Part shown: positions 49,612 to 57,232 of the stretch, piece by piece
Layout of the letters: the number at the start of each line of letters is the position of its first letter
How positions within the stretch are numbered: position 1 is the first letter of the stretch
Assembly: GCA_964487565.1 (NCBI GenBank)
Contig: CAZARN010000008.1
Span: 1 to 64,000 of the forward strand
Reading direction: 5' to 3'
Length of the DNA stretch: 64,000 nucleotides
Source of the DNA: Phil1 sp964487565
GTDB taxonomy: Bacteria > Bacillota > Clostridia > Christensenellales > CAG-138
Notes under the pieces: model-generated
Told to the model about the DNA's origin: nothing
Seen by the model: the letters and a program-made list of their open reading frames with translations, nothing else
Database searches by the model: none
Made by a program: the position numbers and the translations under genes

Positions 49612-49640
49612 TTGCGCGGCAGAGCGTTCGGATATATAAT
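49612..49640 (+). promoter_or_regulatory. Promoter of the nhaC-like gene (leaderless type)
   Basis: TTGCGC (49612-49617), 17 bp and consensus TATAAT (49635-49640), followed by ACAGCGC and the ATG at 49648. Transcription should begin at or next to the start codon. Confidence 0.7.
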
Positions 49641-49647
49641 ACAGCGC

Positions 49648-50979
49648 ATGGGCGTTATTCCGGCTTTTGTGATATTCGGCGTTTCAATGCTCGCGTGCAT
49701 CGTCACGGGCGCTTCAATGGTATACGCGCTCTGCGCGGGCCTCGTTTGTTTTTTCCTCGCCGCGCTAAGGCGCGGCTTCTCGGTGCGTGACACGCTCCGC
49801 ATGGCGCTGAGCGGCGCGAAGCGCTGTGCGGTCGTTGTGCGCGTGCTGATACTCATTGGGCTTCTTACGGCGCTTTGGCGCTCATCCGGCACGATCGCCT
49901 TTTTTGTGTATTACGGGGTGAAGCTGATCACGCCCCGCCTTTTCATACTTGTCGCGTTTGCGCTGTCCGCGCTGCTCTCTTATGCCATCGGCACAAGTTT
50001 CGGCGTTGCGGGTACTGTGGGCGTGATAATGCTGACCATTGCCCGCGCTGGCGGTGTGAACGAGCTCATCACGGCCGGCGCCGTCATGAGCGGCGCTTAT
50101 TTCGGGGACAGATGCTCCCCCGCCTCCTCCTGCGCGAACCTTGTTGCAAGCGTCGCGAATGTGCCGCTGTACGACCATGTGAAGCGCATGCTGCGCTCCG
50201 GCCTTGTGCCGACGCTCATCTGCGTTGTGCTTTATTTCATACTGTCGTGGTTCAACCCGTCCTCGTCTCTCGACGCGCCAATGCTCTCCTCCATCGGTCA
50301 ATCGTTCGATCTCGGCTGGTATGTGCTGATACCTGCCGCGCTCATGCTGCTGCTGCCCGTTTTCCGTGTGAATGTGCTCATCGCCATGGGCGCAAGCATA
50401 GTTTCCGCCTTCGTCATCACCCTTGCCGCGCAGGGCGGCGGGCTTTGGCAGACGCTTTGGTCATGCGTCGCGGGTTATTCAGGCGCGAACGCGGCGCTAG
50501 GCTCCACGTTCAACGGCGGCGGGCTTGTTTCAATGGTCAAGGTGGCGGCCATCGTGCTGCTTTCATCCTCATATTCCGGCATATTCGACGCGACAGCCAT
50601 GCTTTCGGGCGTGCAGGAACGCTCCTCAGCCCTCGCCGAAAAGGCAGGTCTGTTCCCCGCAACGCTTCTTTGCGGCACGGCGTGCGTGATGGTGTTCTGC
50701 AACCAGACGATCGCCACGATCATGACGGATCAGTTCATGAAGAACGCATACGCAAAAGCGAACGCCCCGTCTTCCGACGAAGCGCTCGATATTTCGGATT
50801 CTCTTGTCGTCACCGCGGGACTTGTGCCGTGGTCGCTCGCATCGATGGGGCCTATCGCGATGATGGGCGCTTCGATGGGCGCTCTGCCCTATGCGATGCT
50901 GCTCTACGTCATCCCTCTTTTCAGGCTTGCCGCGTATTATATCAGGCGATCGCGTGCGAAACGCATCCGCATATCGTGA
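49648..50979 (+). CDS. nhaC: NhaC-family Na+/H+ antiporter-like carrier
   Basis: A 443-residue membrane protein with about eleven helices. The NhaC/ArsB-like core shows SALLSYAIGTSFGVAGTVGV, MSGAYFGDRCSPASSCANL (the NhaC discharge motif GDRxSP) and FCNQTIATIMTDQFMKNAY. It may exchange Na+ or Li+ for H+, or malate/lactate in related types; the family name is firm but the substrate is not. ATG at 49648 is chosen: it follows the promoter by 7 nt, has no Shine-Dalgarno sequence and starts just before the first helix. The end overlaps the convergent pcp gene by 38 bp. Confidence 0.85.
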   Translation: MGVIPAFVIFGVSMLACIVTGASMVYALCAGLVCFFLAALRRGFSVRDTLRMALSGAKRCAVVVRVLILIGLLTALWRSSGTIAFFVYYGVKLITPRLFILVAFALSALLSYAIGTSFGVAGTVGVIMLTIARAGGVNELITAGAVMSGAYFGDRCSPASSCANLVASVANVPLYDHVKRMLRSGLVPTLICVVLYFILSWFNPSSSLDAPMLSSIGQSFDLGWYVLIPAALMLLLPVFRVNVLIAMGASIVSAFVITLAAQGGGLWQTLWSCVAGYSGANAALGSTFNGGGLVSMVKVAAIVLLSSSYSGIFDATAMLSGVQERSSALAEKAGLFPATLLCGTACVMVFCNQTIATIMTDQFMKNAYAKANAPSSDEALDISDSLVVTAGLVPWSLASMGPIAMMGASMGALPYAMLLYVIPLFRLAAYYIRRSRAKRIRIS

Positions 50980-51547
50980 GCGCGGCGCGCCGCATCTGCT
51001 CAATATCCATAGTGAACGCCGTCTGCGACTGACCGTTCATATAAGGCACATGCACGAAACCGGCTTTCATTGCGCCGCCGTCCGCAAGCGCGCGGTAAAG
51101 CGCGTAATACATCGCGTTGTTGCACAGATACGGCCCGGCGCTGTATGAAAAAGCAGCCGGTATGCGCTCATCTTCAAGCGCGGCCTTTATCCCGTATACT
51201 GGCAGCGTCGCGAATATCCCGTCCGGTCCGCCCGGCACGACCGGCTCGTTGCAACAGATCCTGCCTGCGTTGTCAGGCGACGCGCTGTCGCGAAGGTTCA
51301 TGGCTATGCGTTCGATGGTGACGGCGTTCCTGCCGCCCGCCTGACCGAAGGATATCACGGCGTCCGGCTGCACCTCGTCGATGAGGCGGCCGAGCGCTGC
51401 GTTCGTCCTGTCCCATTCCACGGGAAGACACGCGCGCACTATATCGCTTGCGTTCATGTTATCCGGCAAAGTACGCACACACTCCCACGATGGGTTCACG
51501 CTCTCTCCGCCGAAAGGCTCAAAACCCGTAACAAGGATCGTTTTCAT
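50942..51547 (-). CDS. pcp: Pyroglutamyl-peptidase I
   Basis: A 201-residue C15 cysteine peptidase that removes N-terminal pyroglutamate from peptides. Motifs: VTGFEPFGGESVNPSWE at the N-terminus, FGQAGGRNAVTIERIAMN with the catalytic Glu, SYSAGPYLCNNAMYYAL with the nucleophile Cys and AGFVHVPYMNGQ with the catalytic His. The start is 3 nt after the apbE stop. It is the last gene of the mtnA operon. Confidence 0.93.
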   Translation of the reverse strand: MKTILVTGFEPFGGESVNPSWECVRTLPDNMNASDIVRACLPVEWDRTNAALGRLIDEVQPDAVISFGQAGGRNAVTIERIAMNLRDSASPDNAGRICCNEPVVPGGPDGIFATLPVYGIKAALEDERIPAAFSYSAGPYLCNNAMYYALYRALADGGAMKAGFVHVPYMNGQSQTAFTMDIEQMRRAALTICGCVSHAIA

Positions 51548-51550
51548 GCC

Positions 51551-52591
51551 TTATTCCTCCGCCAACGCACCGCGAAAACCGTCGGTCATGGTTTCCGTCC
51601 CGTCGTTATCGACCCAGTATGCGTCCACGCCCATGGCGTTTGCAAGCTTTTGTCCTTCCTCAAGCGACATGTTGAAAAGCGCCGTCGACAGCGCGTCAGC
51701 CATGCCCGAATCGGCCGCAAGCACCGTGACCGATGCGAAATACAGCGAAGGCATCAGCGTTTCCGGGTCGATTATATGATGGTAATACTGCCCGTCCACC
51801 TCATACCGGCGCTGGTAATTGCCGCTTGTCACAAGGCAGAGATCGTTGACGCCGACCGTTGCAAGCGCGTCGCCTCCCCATGGGGATTCCACCTGCACTT
51901 TCCAGCTTTTTCCGTCCGCGCGCCCGCCGATGGAGCACACGTTGCCGCCCACAGAAAGCAGGAGGGAGCTTACGCCCTCCGCCTTCATCGCCTCGACGAC
52001 ACGCTGCGCGGCATAGCCTTTGGCTATCGCCCCGAGATCTATGCTCATGGCTTCATCCGCAAGATAAACCGTGCCCGCCGCGCGGTCGATCACAAGCTTG
52101 TCAATATCCGTATGCCCCGCTGCCTCGCGAAGCGTTTCCATCGGCGGCAGGGCCGCGTTTTCCGGATCCGCAATACCTTCTTCACGGTACTCATGCCAAA
52201 CGGAAAGCACGCTGCCCATGGCGATGTTCATCTTCCCGTCCGTCGCCGCATACATTTCCTTTGCGTATTCAAGCAGATCGATAAGCTTCTCATCCACGGC
52301 GACAGGCGCCTTGCCGGCGTTGGCGTTGATCGTGGCTGCGTTGTTCACGCCTTCATATTCGTTATAGATATCCGAAAGCTTGTGATACTCAATAAGCAGC
52401 GCGTGGATCGCCTCGAAGCGCGCCTCCGCCTCCTGCTGTGTGTTTTCATATATGACCACCTTTGTGACGGTGTCGAACACATCGAGGAAGCTCCCCTCGA
52501 AGCGCTGCGGCGCGGCGCCGCAGCCCGAAAAGAACGCGAGCACGCAAATCGCCGCGGCAAGAAGCAAAGCTGCGGGTCTATTTTTCCTCAT
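51551..52591 (-). CDS. apbE: FAD:protein FMN transferase (ApbE), lipoprotein
   Basis: A 346-residue exported lipoprotein (lipobox AFFSGC). ApbE attaches FMN covalently to threonine of exported or membrane redox proteins using FAD. Motifs: MNIAMGSVLSVWHEY, SIDLGAIAKGYAAQRVVEAM (FAD binding), LLSVGGNVCSIGG, SGNYQRRYEVDGQYYHHIID and the metal-binding ADALSTALFNMS. The ATG at 52591 has GGAGGG upstream; it overlaps the Gx-transporter gene by 14 bp. Its target in this window is not visible (no FMN-binding-domain protein). Confidence 0.94.
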   Translation of the reverse strand: MRKNRPAALLLAAAICVLAFFSGCGAAPQRFEGSFLDVFDTVTKVVIYENTQQEAEARFEAIHALLIEYHKLSDIYNEYEGVNNAATINANAGKAPVAVDEKLIDLLEYAKEMYAATDGKMNIAMGSVLSVWHEYREEGIADPENAALPPMETLREAAGHTDIDKLVIDRAAGTVYLADEAMSIDLGAIAKGYAAQRVVEAMKAEGVSSLLLSVGGNVCSIGGRADGKSWKVQVESPWGGDALATVGVNDLCLVTSGNYQRRYEVDGQYYHHIIDPETLMPSLYFASVTVLAADSGMADALSTALFNMSLEEGQKLANAMGVDAYWVDNDGTETMTDGFRGALAEE

Positions 52592-53105
52592 GTGATCCCT
52601 CCGGTTTTCTTTCATGTTTTAGGTTTTTCATCACGAGCTCGGCTGCGATCCCCGTGAGCGTGCCCGTGACTGCCGCCGAAACGAGCAGTATCGGAAGATA
52701 TGCAAGTATCGCGCGTGAGGCGACGGCAAAGCACGCGACCGCCATCTGCCCCACGTTGTGCATCATCGCGCCGCAAACCGACACGCCCACCGTGCCAACG
52801 CCCTTTATCCGCTTGACGAACAACATGGCTGCAAGGCTCAGTATCGCGCCCGCCGCGCTGTATATCATCGCGGAAAAGCCGCCGAAAAGAAGCCCCGAAA
52901 GGCCGACCTTGAGCGCCATGAGTATGAACGCGCTGCCCGTGTCGAGAAGATAGAGCGCATACAGAAGCACCGTGTTCGCAAGGCCGAGCTTTATCCCCGG
53001 TACAGAGGTTACCGGCAGGAGATATTCAACGTATGAAAGCACCACCATAACGCTTGTCAGAAGCGCGAGGCGGGTCAGTTTTTTTGTTGTGATGCGGGCT
53101 TTCAT
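52578..53105 (-). CDS. Gx-transporter-family membrane protein
   Basis: A 175-residue protein with about five helices from ALLTSVMVVLSYVEYLLP onward, carrying the Gx/heptaprenyl diphosphate synthase component I-like pattern (PGIKLGLANTVLLYALYLL, VGLSGLLFGGFSAMIYSAAG). It resembles ECF-type S-component folds; the ligand is unknown. In Firmicutes it is often encoded with a NusG-II protein and ApbE, as here, suggesting a link to flavin or quinone metabolism. ATG at 53105 overlaps the NusG-II stop and has AAGG upstream. Confidence 0.85.
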   Translation of the reverse strand: MKARITTKKLTRLALLTSVMVVLSYVEYLLPVTSVPGIKLGLANTVLLYALYLLDTGSAFILMALKVGLSGLLFGGFSAMIYSAAGAILSLAAMLFVKRIKGVGTVGVSVCGAMMHNVGQMAVACFAVASRAILAYLPILLVSAAVTGTLTGIAAELVMKNLKHERKPEGSHEEK

Positions 53106-53458
53106 CCTTCGCTCTCCAACTCGATCGACACGCCGTTCGGCAGGCACACGATCCAGTCAAGCACATCCGTGTTATCGGGGTCAAGCGGGGCATGATGCAC
53201 GCATATCTGGTTTTTGCAGGTGGATGATTCCATCCATATGCCCTTTTCATCGATGCGGATCACGTTCACCCTGCCGTCGCCCTGGTCCACAGTGACCGTG
53301 CGGTAATCATCCAGCGCAACGCGCTCGTATACCTCGTCGCCCACATATATGACGGCATACGTCGGCTCCGCCGCGGTTTTGCCCGGCATCAGCAGCACAT
53401 ATATGAGCGTGGCGGCGAAAAGCACCAGCCCGATTATAAAAAGATCCTTCGTCTTCAT
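53102..53458 (-). CDS. NusG domain II membrane-anchored protein
   Basis: A 118-residue protein with one N-terminal membrane helix (LFIIGLVLFAATLIYVLLM) and an extracytoplasmic NusG domain II-type beta fold. A conserved cysteine pair lies in MESSTCKNQICVHHAPL. Despite the name it is not a transcription factor. The NusG II/Gx transporter/ApbE trio is widespread in Clostridia and probably serves an exported flavin/redox process. It overlaps both neighbours by 4 bp. Confidence 0.87.
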   Translation of the reverse strand: MKTKDLFIIGLVLFAATLIYVLLMPGKTAAEPTYAVIYVGDEVYERVALDDYRTVTVDQGDGRVNVIRIDEKGIWMESSTCKNQICVHHAPLDPDNTDVLDWIVCLPNGVSIELESEG

Positions 53459-54093
53459 CTGCCGTATTTTGCGAAAAGCGGTACGATCGCTTTCATCTCA
53501 TCCTCCGGTATCAAACAGCCGCCGCCCGCGGCAATACAGCGATAGTAAAGCTCTGCCGCGAACTCGACCTCCTCCGCCGCGTTGAAGGCATACGCCATGT
53601 CGCAGCCCGCGCAGAGAAGGCCGTGATTTGCAAGCAGCACCGCGTTGTCCGATCCCATCGTTTCCACGGCTGCCTCGGCGAGCTCCCTTGTGCCGAAGCG
53701 GCGGTAGGGCGCGAGCTTCACGCGCGTGCCGCCCCAGCCCACAAGGTAATGCACGCTTTCGATCTCCCGTCCCATGCACGCAAGCGTTGTGGCGAACGTC
53801 GAATGGGTGTGAACGACCGCGTTCACATCCTTCCTCGCGGCATAGCACAGCCTGTGCATCTCGACCTCGCTTGACGGCCTGAGCGCGCCGTCCGCCGTTC
53901 TCCCTTCAAGATCAAGCACGACCACGTCCGCGCTTTGCATCGTTTCATATTCAACGCCTGAAGGGGTTATGGCAAAAAGACCCGCCTGCCTGTTCAGAAT
54001 GCTGAAATTGCCGCCCGTGCCGCGGGTCAGCCCGCGCGTCAATGCTTTTCTCGCGTATTGCGCGACCTGCTCCCTTTCATATTGCAACAGCAT
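53455..54093 (-). CDS. Class II aldolase (5-deoxyribulose/fuculose-phosphate aldolase-like)
   Basis: A 212-residue class II aldolase/adducin-family protein. Zinc ligands are seen in AVVHTHSTFATTLA and ANHGLLCAG, the catalytic Glu in LRPSSEVEMH, and GTGGNFSIL near the N-terminus. Next to mtnA it is best read as the aldolase that cleaves 5-deoxyribulose-1-phosphate or 5-methylthioribulose-1-phosphate to DHAP and an aldehyde (DHAP shunt, 5'-deoxyadenosine salvage). Fuculose-phosphate aldolase is the alternative. Its first base overlaps the mtnA stop. Confidence 0.82.
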   Translation of the reverse strand: MLLQYEREQVAQYARKALTRGLTRGTGGNFSILNRQAGLFAITPSGVEYETMQSADVVVLDLEGRTADGALRPSSEVEMHRLCYAARKDVNAVVHTHSTFATTLACMGREIESVHYLVGWGGTRVKLAPYRRFGTRELAEAAVETMGSDNAVLLANHGLLCAGCDMAYAFNAAEEVEFAAELYYRCIAAGGGCLIPEDEMKAIVPLFAKYGR

Positions 54094-55142
54094 CAGTTTT
54101 CACCTCCGAATGCATGCGCGATGCTCTCCTTATACGGCGCGCGCAGTATTCCGCGCTCGGTGATGATCGCGGATGCAAATTCGGCGGGCGTCACGTCGAA
54201 CGCCGGATTGTATACCCGCACGCCCTCCGGCGCGGTGCGCCTGCCAAAGCCCTCCGTTATCTCACCGGCGCCGCGCTCTTCGATCACGATATCATCACCT
54301 GTCTGCGTGTTCATATCTATCGTTGAAAACGGAGCCGCCGCATAAAACGGTATGCCATGATGACGTGCAAGCACGGCCACGGAATATGTGCCTATCTTGT
54401 TCGCGAAATCCCCATTTGCGGCAATCCTGTCGCTGCCCGTTATCACGGCGTCTATCTTTCCCTGACGCATGAGCATCCCCGCCGTTGAATCGGTGATGAG
54501 CGTGACAGGCACTCCCGCGCGCATCAGCTCGAACGCCGTAAGCCTTGCCCCCTGTAAGAGCGGCCGCGTTTCATCCGCATAAACGTTGAACTTTATCCCG
54601 CGCTGCGCGCCGAGCAGCATCGGCGAAAGAGCCGTGCCGTAACGAAGCGTTGCAAGGCCGCCGGCGTTGCAGTGCGTGAGTAGCGTCATGCCGTCATGAA
54701 GGAGCGTGAGCGCGTTTTCACCTATGGCGACGCAGCTTTGCTCCTCCTCGCGCGCGATGCTTCCCGCACAGGCAAGCAGCGCCCCGCGCATTGCGCCGCA
54801 GCCGTCCTTCATCGCCGCGTAGGCCGCGTTTTTTGCCCTGTCAAGCGCATAAAACAGGTTCACCGCCGTCGGCCGCGACGAAGCGATAAGCGCATAAGAG
54901 CTGTCAATATCGCGCATGAGCGCTTCAGGCTCCGCGGCGGGCGACGCTTTTGCGCCCAGCCACAGTCCGTAAGCCCCTGCAATGCCTATCGCGGGCGCGC
55001 CGCGCACGGCAAGCCGCTTTATGGCGTCCGTCATCTCAGCATCGCTGTGCACTTCAAAAAAAACGGTTTCGCCCGGAAGCCTGGTCTGATCCAGCAGGAT
55101 CACATGTCCGTTTTTCTCTTCAATCGGCAAAATGGCATCCAT
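54093..55142 (-). CDS. mtnA: MtnA-family 5-methylthioribose/5-deoxyribose-1-phosphate isomerase
   Basis: A 349-residue MtnA/eIF2B-alpha-like isomerase that turns aldose-1-phosphates into ketoses. The catalytic Cys is in TLLTHCNAGGLATLRYG and the catalytic Asp in ITGSDRIAANGDFANKIGTY; the RGAPAIGIAGAYGLWL motif is near the N-terminus. It acts on 5-methylthioribose-1-phosphate or, in the deoxyadenosine salvage variant, on 5-deoxyribose-1-phosphate. Neither a kinase nor a phosphorylase is adjacent. ATG at 55142 has AAGGAG 7 nt upstream. It heads a six-gene operon. Confidence 0.9.
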   Translation of the reverse strand: MDAILPIEEKNGHVILLDQTRLPGETVFFEVHSDAEMTDAIKRLAVRGAPAIGIAGAYGLWLGAKASPAAEPEALMRDIDSSYALIASSRPTAVNLFYALDRAKNAAYAAMKDGCGAMRGALLACAGSIAREEEQSCVAIGENALTLLHDGMTLLTHCNAGGLATLRYGTALSPMLLGAQRGIKFNVYADETRPLLQGARLTAFELMRAGVPVTLITDSTAGMLMRQGKIDAVITGSDRIAANGDFANKIGTYSVAVLARHHGIPFYAAAPFSTIDMNTQTGDDIVIEERGAGEITEGFGRRTAPEGVRVYNPAFDVTPAEFASAIITERGILRAPYKESIAHAFGGEN

Positions 55143-55177
55143 ATGAATTCTCCTTGAACGACTGAACGTTTGGATAA

Positions 55178-55186
55178 AGTATAGCA
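55178..55186 (-). promoter_or_regulatory. Extended -10 promoter of the mtnA-pcp operon
   Basis: TGC-TATACT on the minus strand, 35 bp before the mtnA ATG. The -35 region is weak. Confidence 0.55.
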
Positions 55187-55237
55187 CATCATTGGCATTC
55201 ATGATATTATAATATCCTGAAAGGAGGTGCTTTCACC

Positions 55238-55492
55238 ATGCAGGAAAAGCTCCTTATTAACGTTTCATGTCCGCCCGAAGCCGGCATAGTCTGCGGCATC
55301 CTCGATGAAGCCGGGATTCCTTATTATACAAAAACGCCCGGCGCCGGCGCGGTTTATGTCGCCTCAATGAACATGGGCGTGAAGATCTATGTTTCCGAAG
55401 AGGATTATGATCGCGCAAAAGAGCTCACCGACGGCTGCCTTGACGGCGACGTTGAGTTTTTGGATTTTCCCGATGCAGAGGACGATAAATGA
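55238..55492 (+). CDS. DUF2007-type putative signal-transducing protein
   Basis: An 84-residue DUF2007-like protein: LLINVSCPPEAGIVCGILDE, then a strand carrying GAVYVASMNMGVKIYV and the closing SEEDYDRAKELTDG helix. Members are small soluble proteins of unknown role, sometimes fused to zinc ribbons. AAGGAGG lies 8-9 nt before the ATG. A terminator shared with the convergent regulator gene follows. Confidence 0.85.
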   Translation: MQEKLLINVSCPPEAGIVCGILDEAGIPYYTKTPGAGAVYVASMNMGVKIYVSEEDYDRAKELTDGCLDGDVEFLDFPDAEDDK

Positions 55493-55498
55493 ACGTGC

Positions 55499-55532
55499 AA
55501 AAAACAAACGGCGCCCGCCGGGGCGCCGTTTT
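55499..55532 (-). terminator. Bidirectional terminator between DUF2007 and LuxR-type genes
   Basis: A 9-bp stem (ACGGCGCCC/GGGCGCCGT) with a 4-nt loop. On the minus strand it is followed by TTTGTTTTTTG, on the plus strand by TTTTGAT. Confidence 0.88.
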
Positions 55533-55539
55533 GATACCC

Positions 55540-56709
55540 TCAAATAATGTAGCGTTTCAATTCGCTCTTTTCGGTTATGCCGAGCTTTGCAAAAGCGTTG
55601 CGCAGCAGCTTCGCCGCGGCCGTGCTCTGTATGCCCATGCGATCCGCGATCCTCGCGACCGACAGCCCGCAACGCGAGAATGAAGCCGCGCGGTATTCGT
55701 CAAGCGAAAGCACGAGCGAAACGTTATCGCGCACCGCCATCTTGTGTATGTTTCTCCACGCGGTGTATGTGGTCTTGAATTGATCTGTTATCCGCGCTCT
55801 CCACGGCGCATATTTCTCATCTTTGAGACACTCCTCAACCACCCCGCCAAGCATACCCACATGCTCCGCGATTGGCGTGATGAAACCGCCCGGCATGGCT
55901 ATATCCATCGCATGGCGCACGCTCTCCTTCGCGCGTTTGATATCCCCCGTGTCAACGCACGCCATTGCGTGCATTATTTCGGAATAGATATCCGTCACAG
56001 AATATACCTCAGTGTTGCGAAGCGCACGGGCTGACTGCGTCAAGCCGAGCATCCGCTCGAAACGCCCTATGCAATGGAGATGTTTCGCGTAAAGGTATAA
56101 CGCAAGCGGTCTGGAAGCAGGCGGAAGCTCTGAAAAATCCCCCGCGATCAACCATTCGGGTATGTTATGCGCATCGAACATGCCTATGTTCACAACGCTC
56201 CTTCCAAGCTCCGTCAGGCCCACCGTGCTCCCGTTTGATTTGAACCTGTGATTTATCGCGTTAAACTCGTTTACAGTTTGCGAGAAGATATCGTAATCAT
56301 CGTCGCACACCGCCGCAGCGCTTGCAATGATCAGGGCGCATATTCTTGTCGGGCTGTTTATCGTCCCAAACGAAAAGCACTTTTTCGCTTCCTCGAAATT
56401 GCCTCTCAGATATGCAAGCTCACAGGCAAACTGCGCGCGCTGCTCGTCATCCGGCAAAAACCCCGCCGCGTTCTCCGCATCCCGCGGAAGAAACGCAACG
56501 TTTGACACAAGCGGAGCATACGGCAGGAACACATCGCCCGTGTGGCGCGCGCGCCGCGGATCATCCGGCTTTGGCGTATTGGCGGGTATCATCCATGAAC
56601 GCCCCATTTTGGTTACACCCGGGATCCGGTTTCCGCTGCAAAGCTGCTGGCTCCGCCTGATTGTAATGCCCCATTTTTTTGCCGCTTCATTAACCGATAT
56701 GTATTGCAT
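55540..56709 (-). CDS. LuxR-type regulator with an extra N-terminal HTH
   Basis: A 389-residue predicted regulator with DNA-binding regions at both ends. The N-terminus is a winged-helix/excisionase-like segment (YISVNEAAKKWGITIRRSQQ, then GVTKMGRSWMIPANTPKP); the middle of about 250 residues is helical and TPR-like; the C-terminus is a LuxR-type HTH (LSVARIADRMGIQSTAAAKL, AFAKLGITEKSELKRYI). No receiver or membrane part is seen. ATG at 56709 has GGAG upstream; ATG at 56724 lacks a ribosome site. Its promoter carries a perfect inverted repeat, suggesting autoregulation. Targets are unknown. Confidence 0.85.
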   Translation of the reverse strand: MQYISVNEAAKKWGITIRRSQQLCSGNRIPGVTKMGRSWMIPANTPKPDDPRRARHTGDVFLPYAPLVSNVAFLPRDAENAAGFLPDDEQRAQFACELAYLRGNFEEAKKCFSFGTINSPTRICALIIASAAAVCDDDYDIFSQTVNEFNAINHRFKSNGSTVGLTELGRSVVNIGMFDAHNIPEWLIAGDFSELPPASRPLALYLYAKHLHCIGRFERMLGLTQSARALRNTEVYSVTDIYSEIMHAMACVDTGDIKRAKESVRHAMDIAMPGGFITPIAEHVGMLGGVVEECLKDEKYAPWRARITDQFKTTYTAWRNIHKMAVRDNVSLVLSLDEYRAASFSRCGLSVARIADRMGIQSTAAAKLLRNAFAKLGITEKSELKRYII

Positions 56710-56739
56710 TACATAATGCTCCATTTTTTTATTTGTTAC

Positions 56740-56770
56740 ATTCTAGCTTTTTTATGTTGCAAATGCAACA
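56740..56770 (-). promoter_or_regulatory. Promoter and overlapping operator of the LuxR-type gene
   Basis: On the minus strand TTGCAT (56763-56768), 17 bp and TAGAAT (56740-56745). The inverted repeat TGTTGCA-TT-TGCAACA (56755-56770) covers the -35, as expected for a repressor or autoregulator site. Confidence 0.65.
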
Positions 56771-57132
56771 GGAAAAAGCGCATATTCGGTTATAAACAGG
56801 TCCTAATCGGTCATGTCATATCATTTTTCCGAAAGGCGGCGCTTATCCGATCTTTATTTTGTCTTTATCATTTCATATATATTTTTATTCTCGCTTAATA
56901 CATTGAGATTCGTTTTTTAACCTCACCGTCGCCCCGGGCGCTTGTTTCAAACGCTTTGCTTGTTCCGAGTTATAGCATAATTTACACCCGTTAAAGCCAA
57001 ATTGCGTGCAAATTCCGTCATATGCTCTTGTGTTGCATTTTTTATTTATATGTCACTGCTTTAATGTAATCAGCGATATGCCCCCCTTCCGTATGCCGCT
57101 TGATCCGTTTTTACGCTTCACATTTTTTTCAA

Positions 57133-57146
57133 ATTGTAATTACAAT
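57133..57146 (+). promoter_or_regulatory. Perfect 14-bp palindrome upstream of the clpB promoter
   Basis: ATTGTAATTACAAT is fully self-complementary and ends 7 bp before the clpB -35. It is a candidate operator of an unidentified regulator. Confidence 0.55.
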
Positions 57147-57153
57147 ACCTCCA

Positions 57154-57181
57154 TTGCGGACAATATTATTAGTGGTACAAT
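57154..57181 (+). promoter_or_regulatory. Promoter of clpB
   Basis: TTGCGG (57154-57159), 16 bp and TACAAT (57176-57181), with GGGAGG before the ATG. Confidence 0.6.
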
Positions 57182-57232
57182 AAGAGTGTACGAAAACAGA
57201 ACGTTAGTTCTTGTGCGGGAGGTATTTTTTTT

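Larger units (their letters stand above)
56710..57232 (+). other. AT-rich intergenic region between divergent regulator and clpB genes
   Basis: About 520 bp with base composition much more AT-rich than its neighbours. It holds the regulator promoter and operator (56740-56770), a 14-bp palindrome (57133-57146) and the clpB promoter (57154-57181). Short ORFs here have poor start signals. No CIRCE-type repeat or CtsR direct repeat was found. I see nothing clear in 56771-57130. Confidence 0.7.

Noticed and set aside
56704..56898. Short AT-rich plus-strand frame (64 codons) overlapping the LuxR-type gene start
   Set aside because: It has no ribosome site, hydrophobic low-complexity content and overlaps the regulator promoter.
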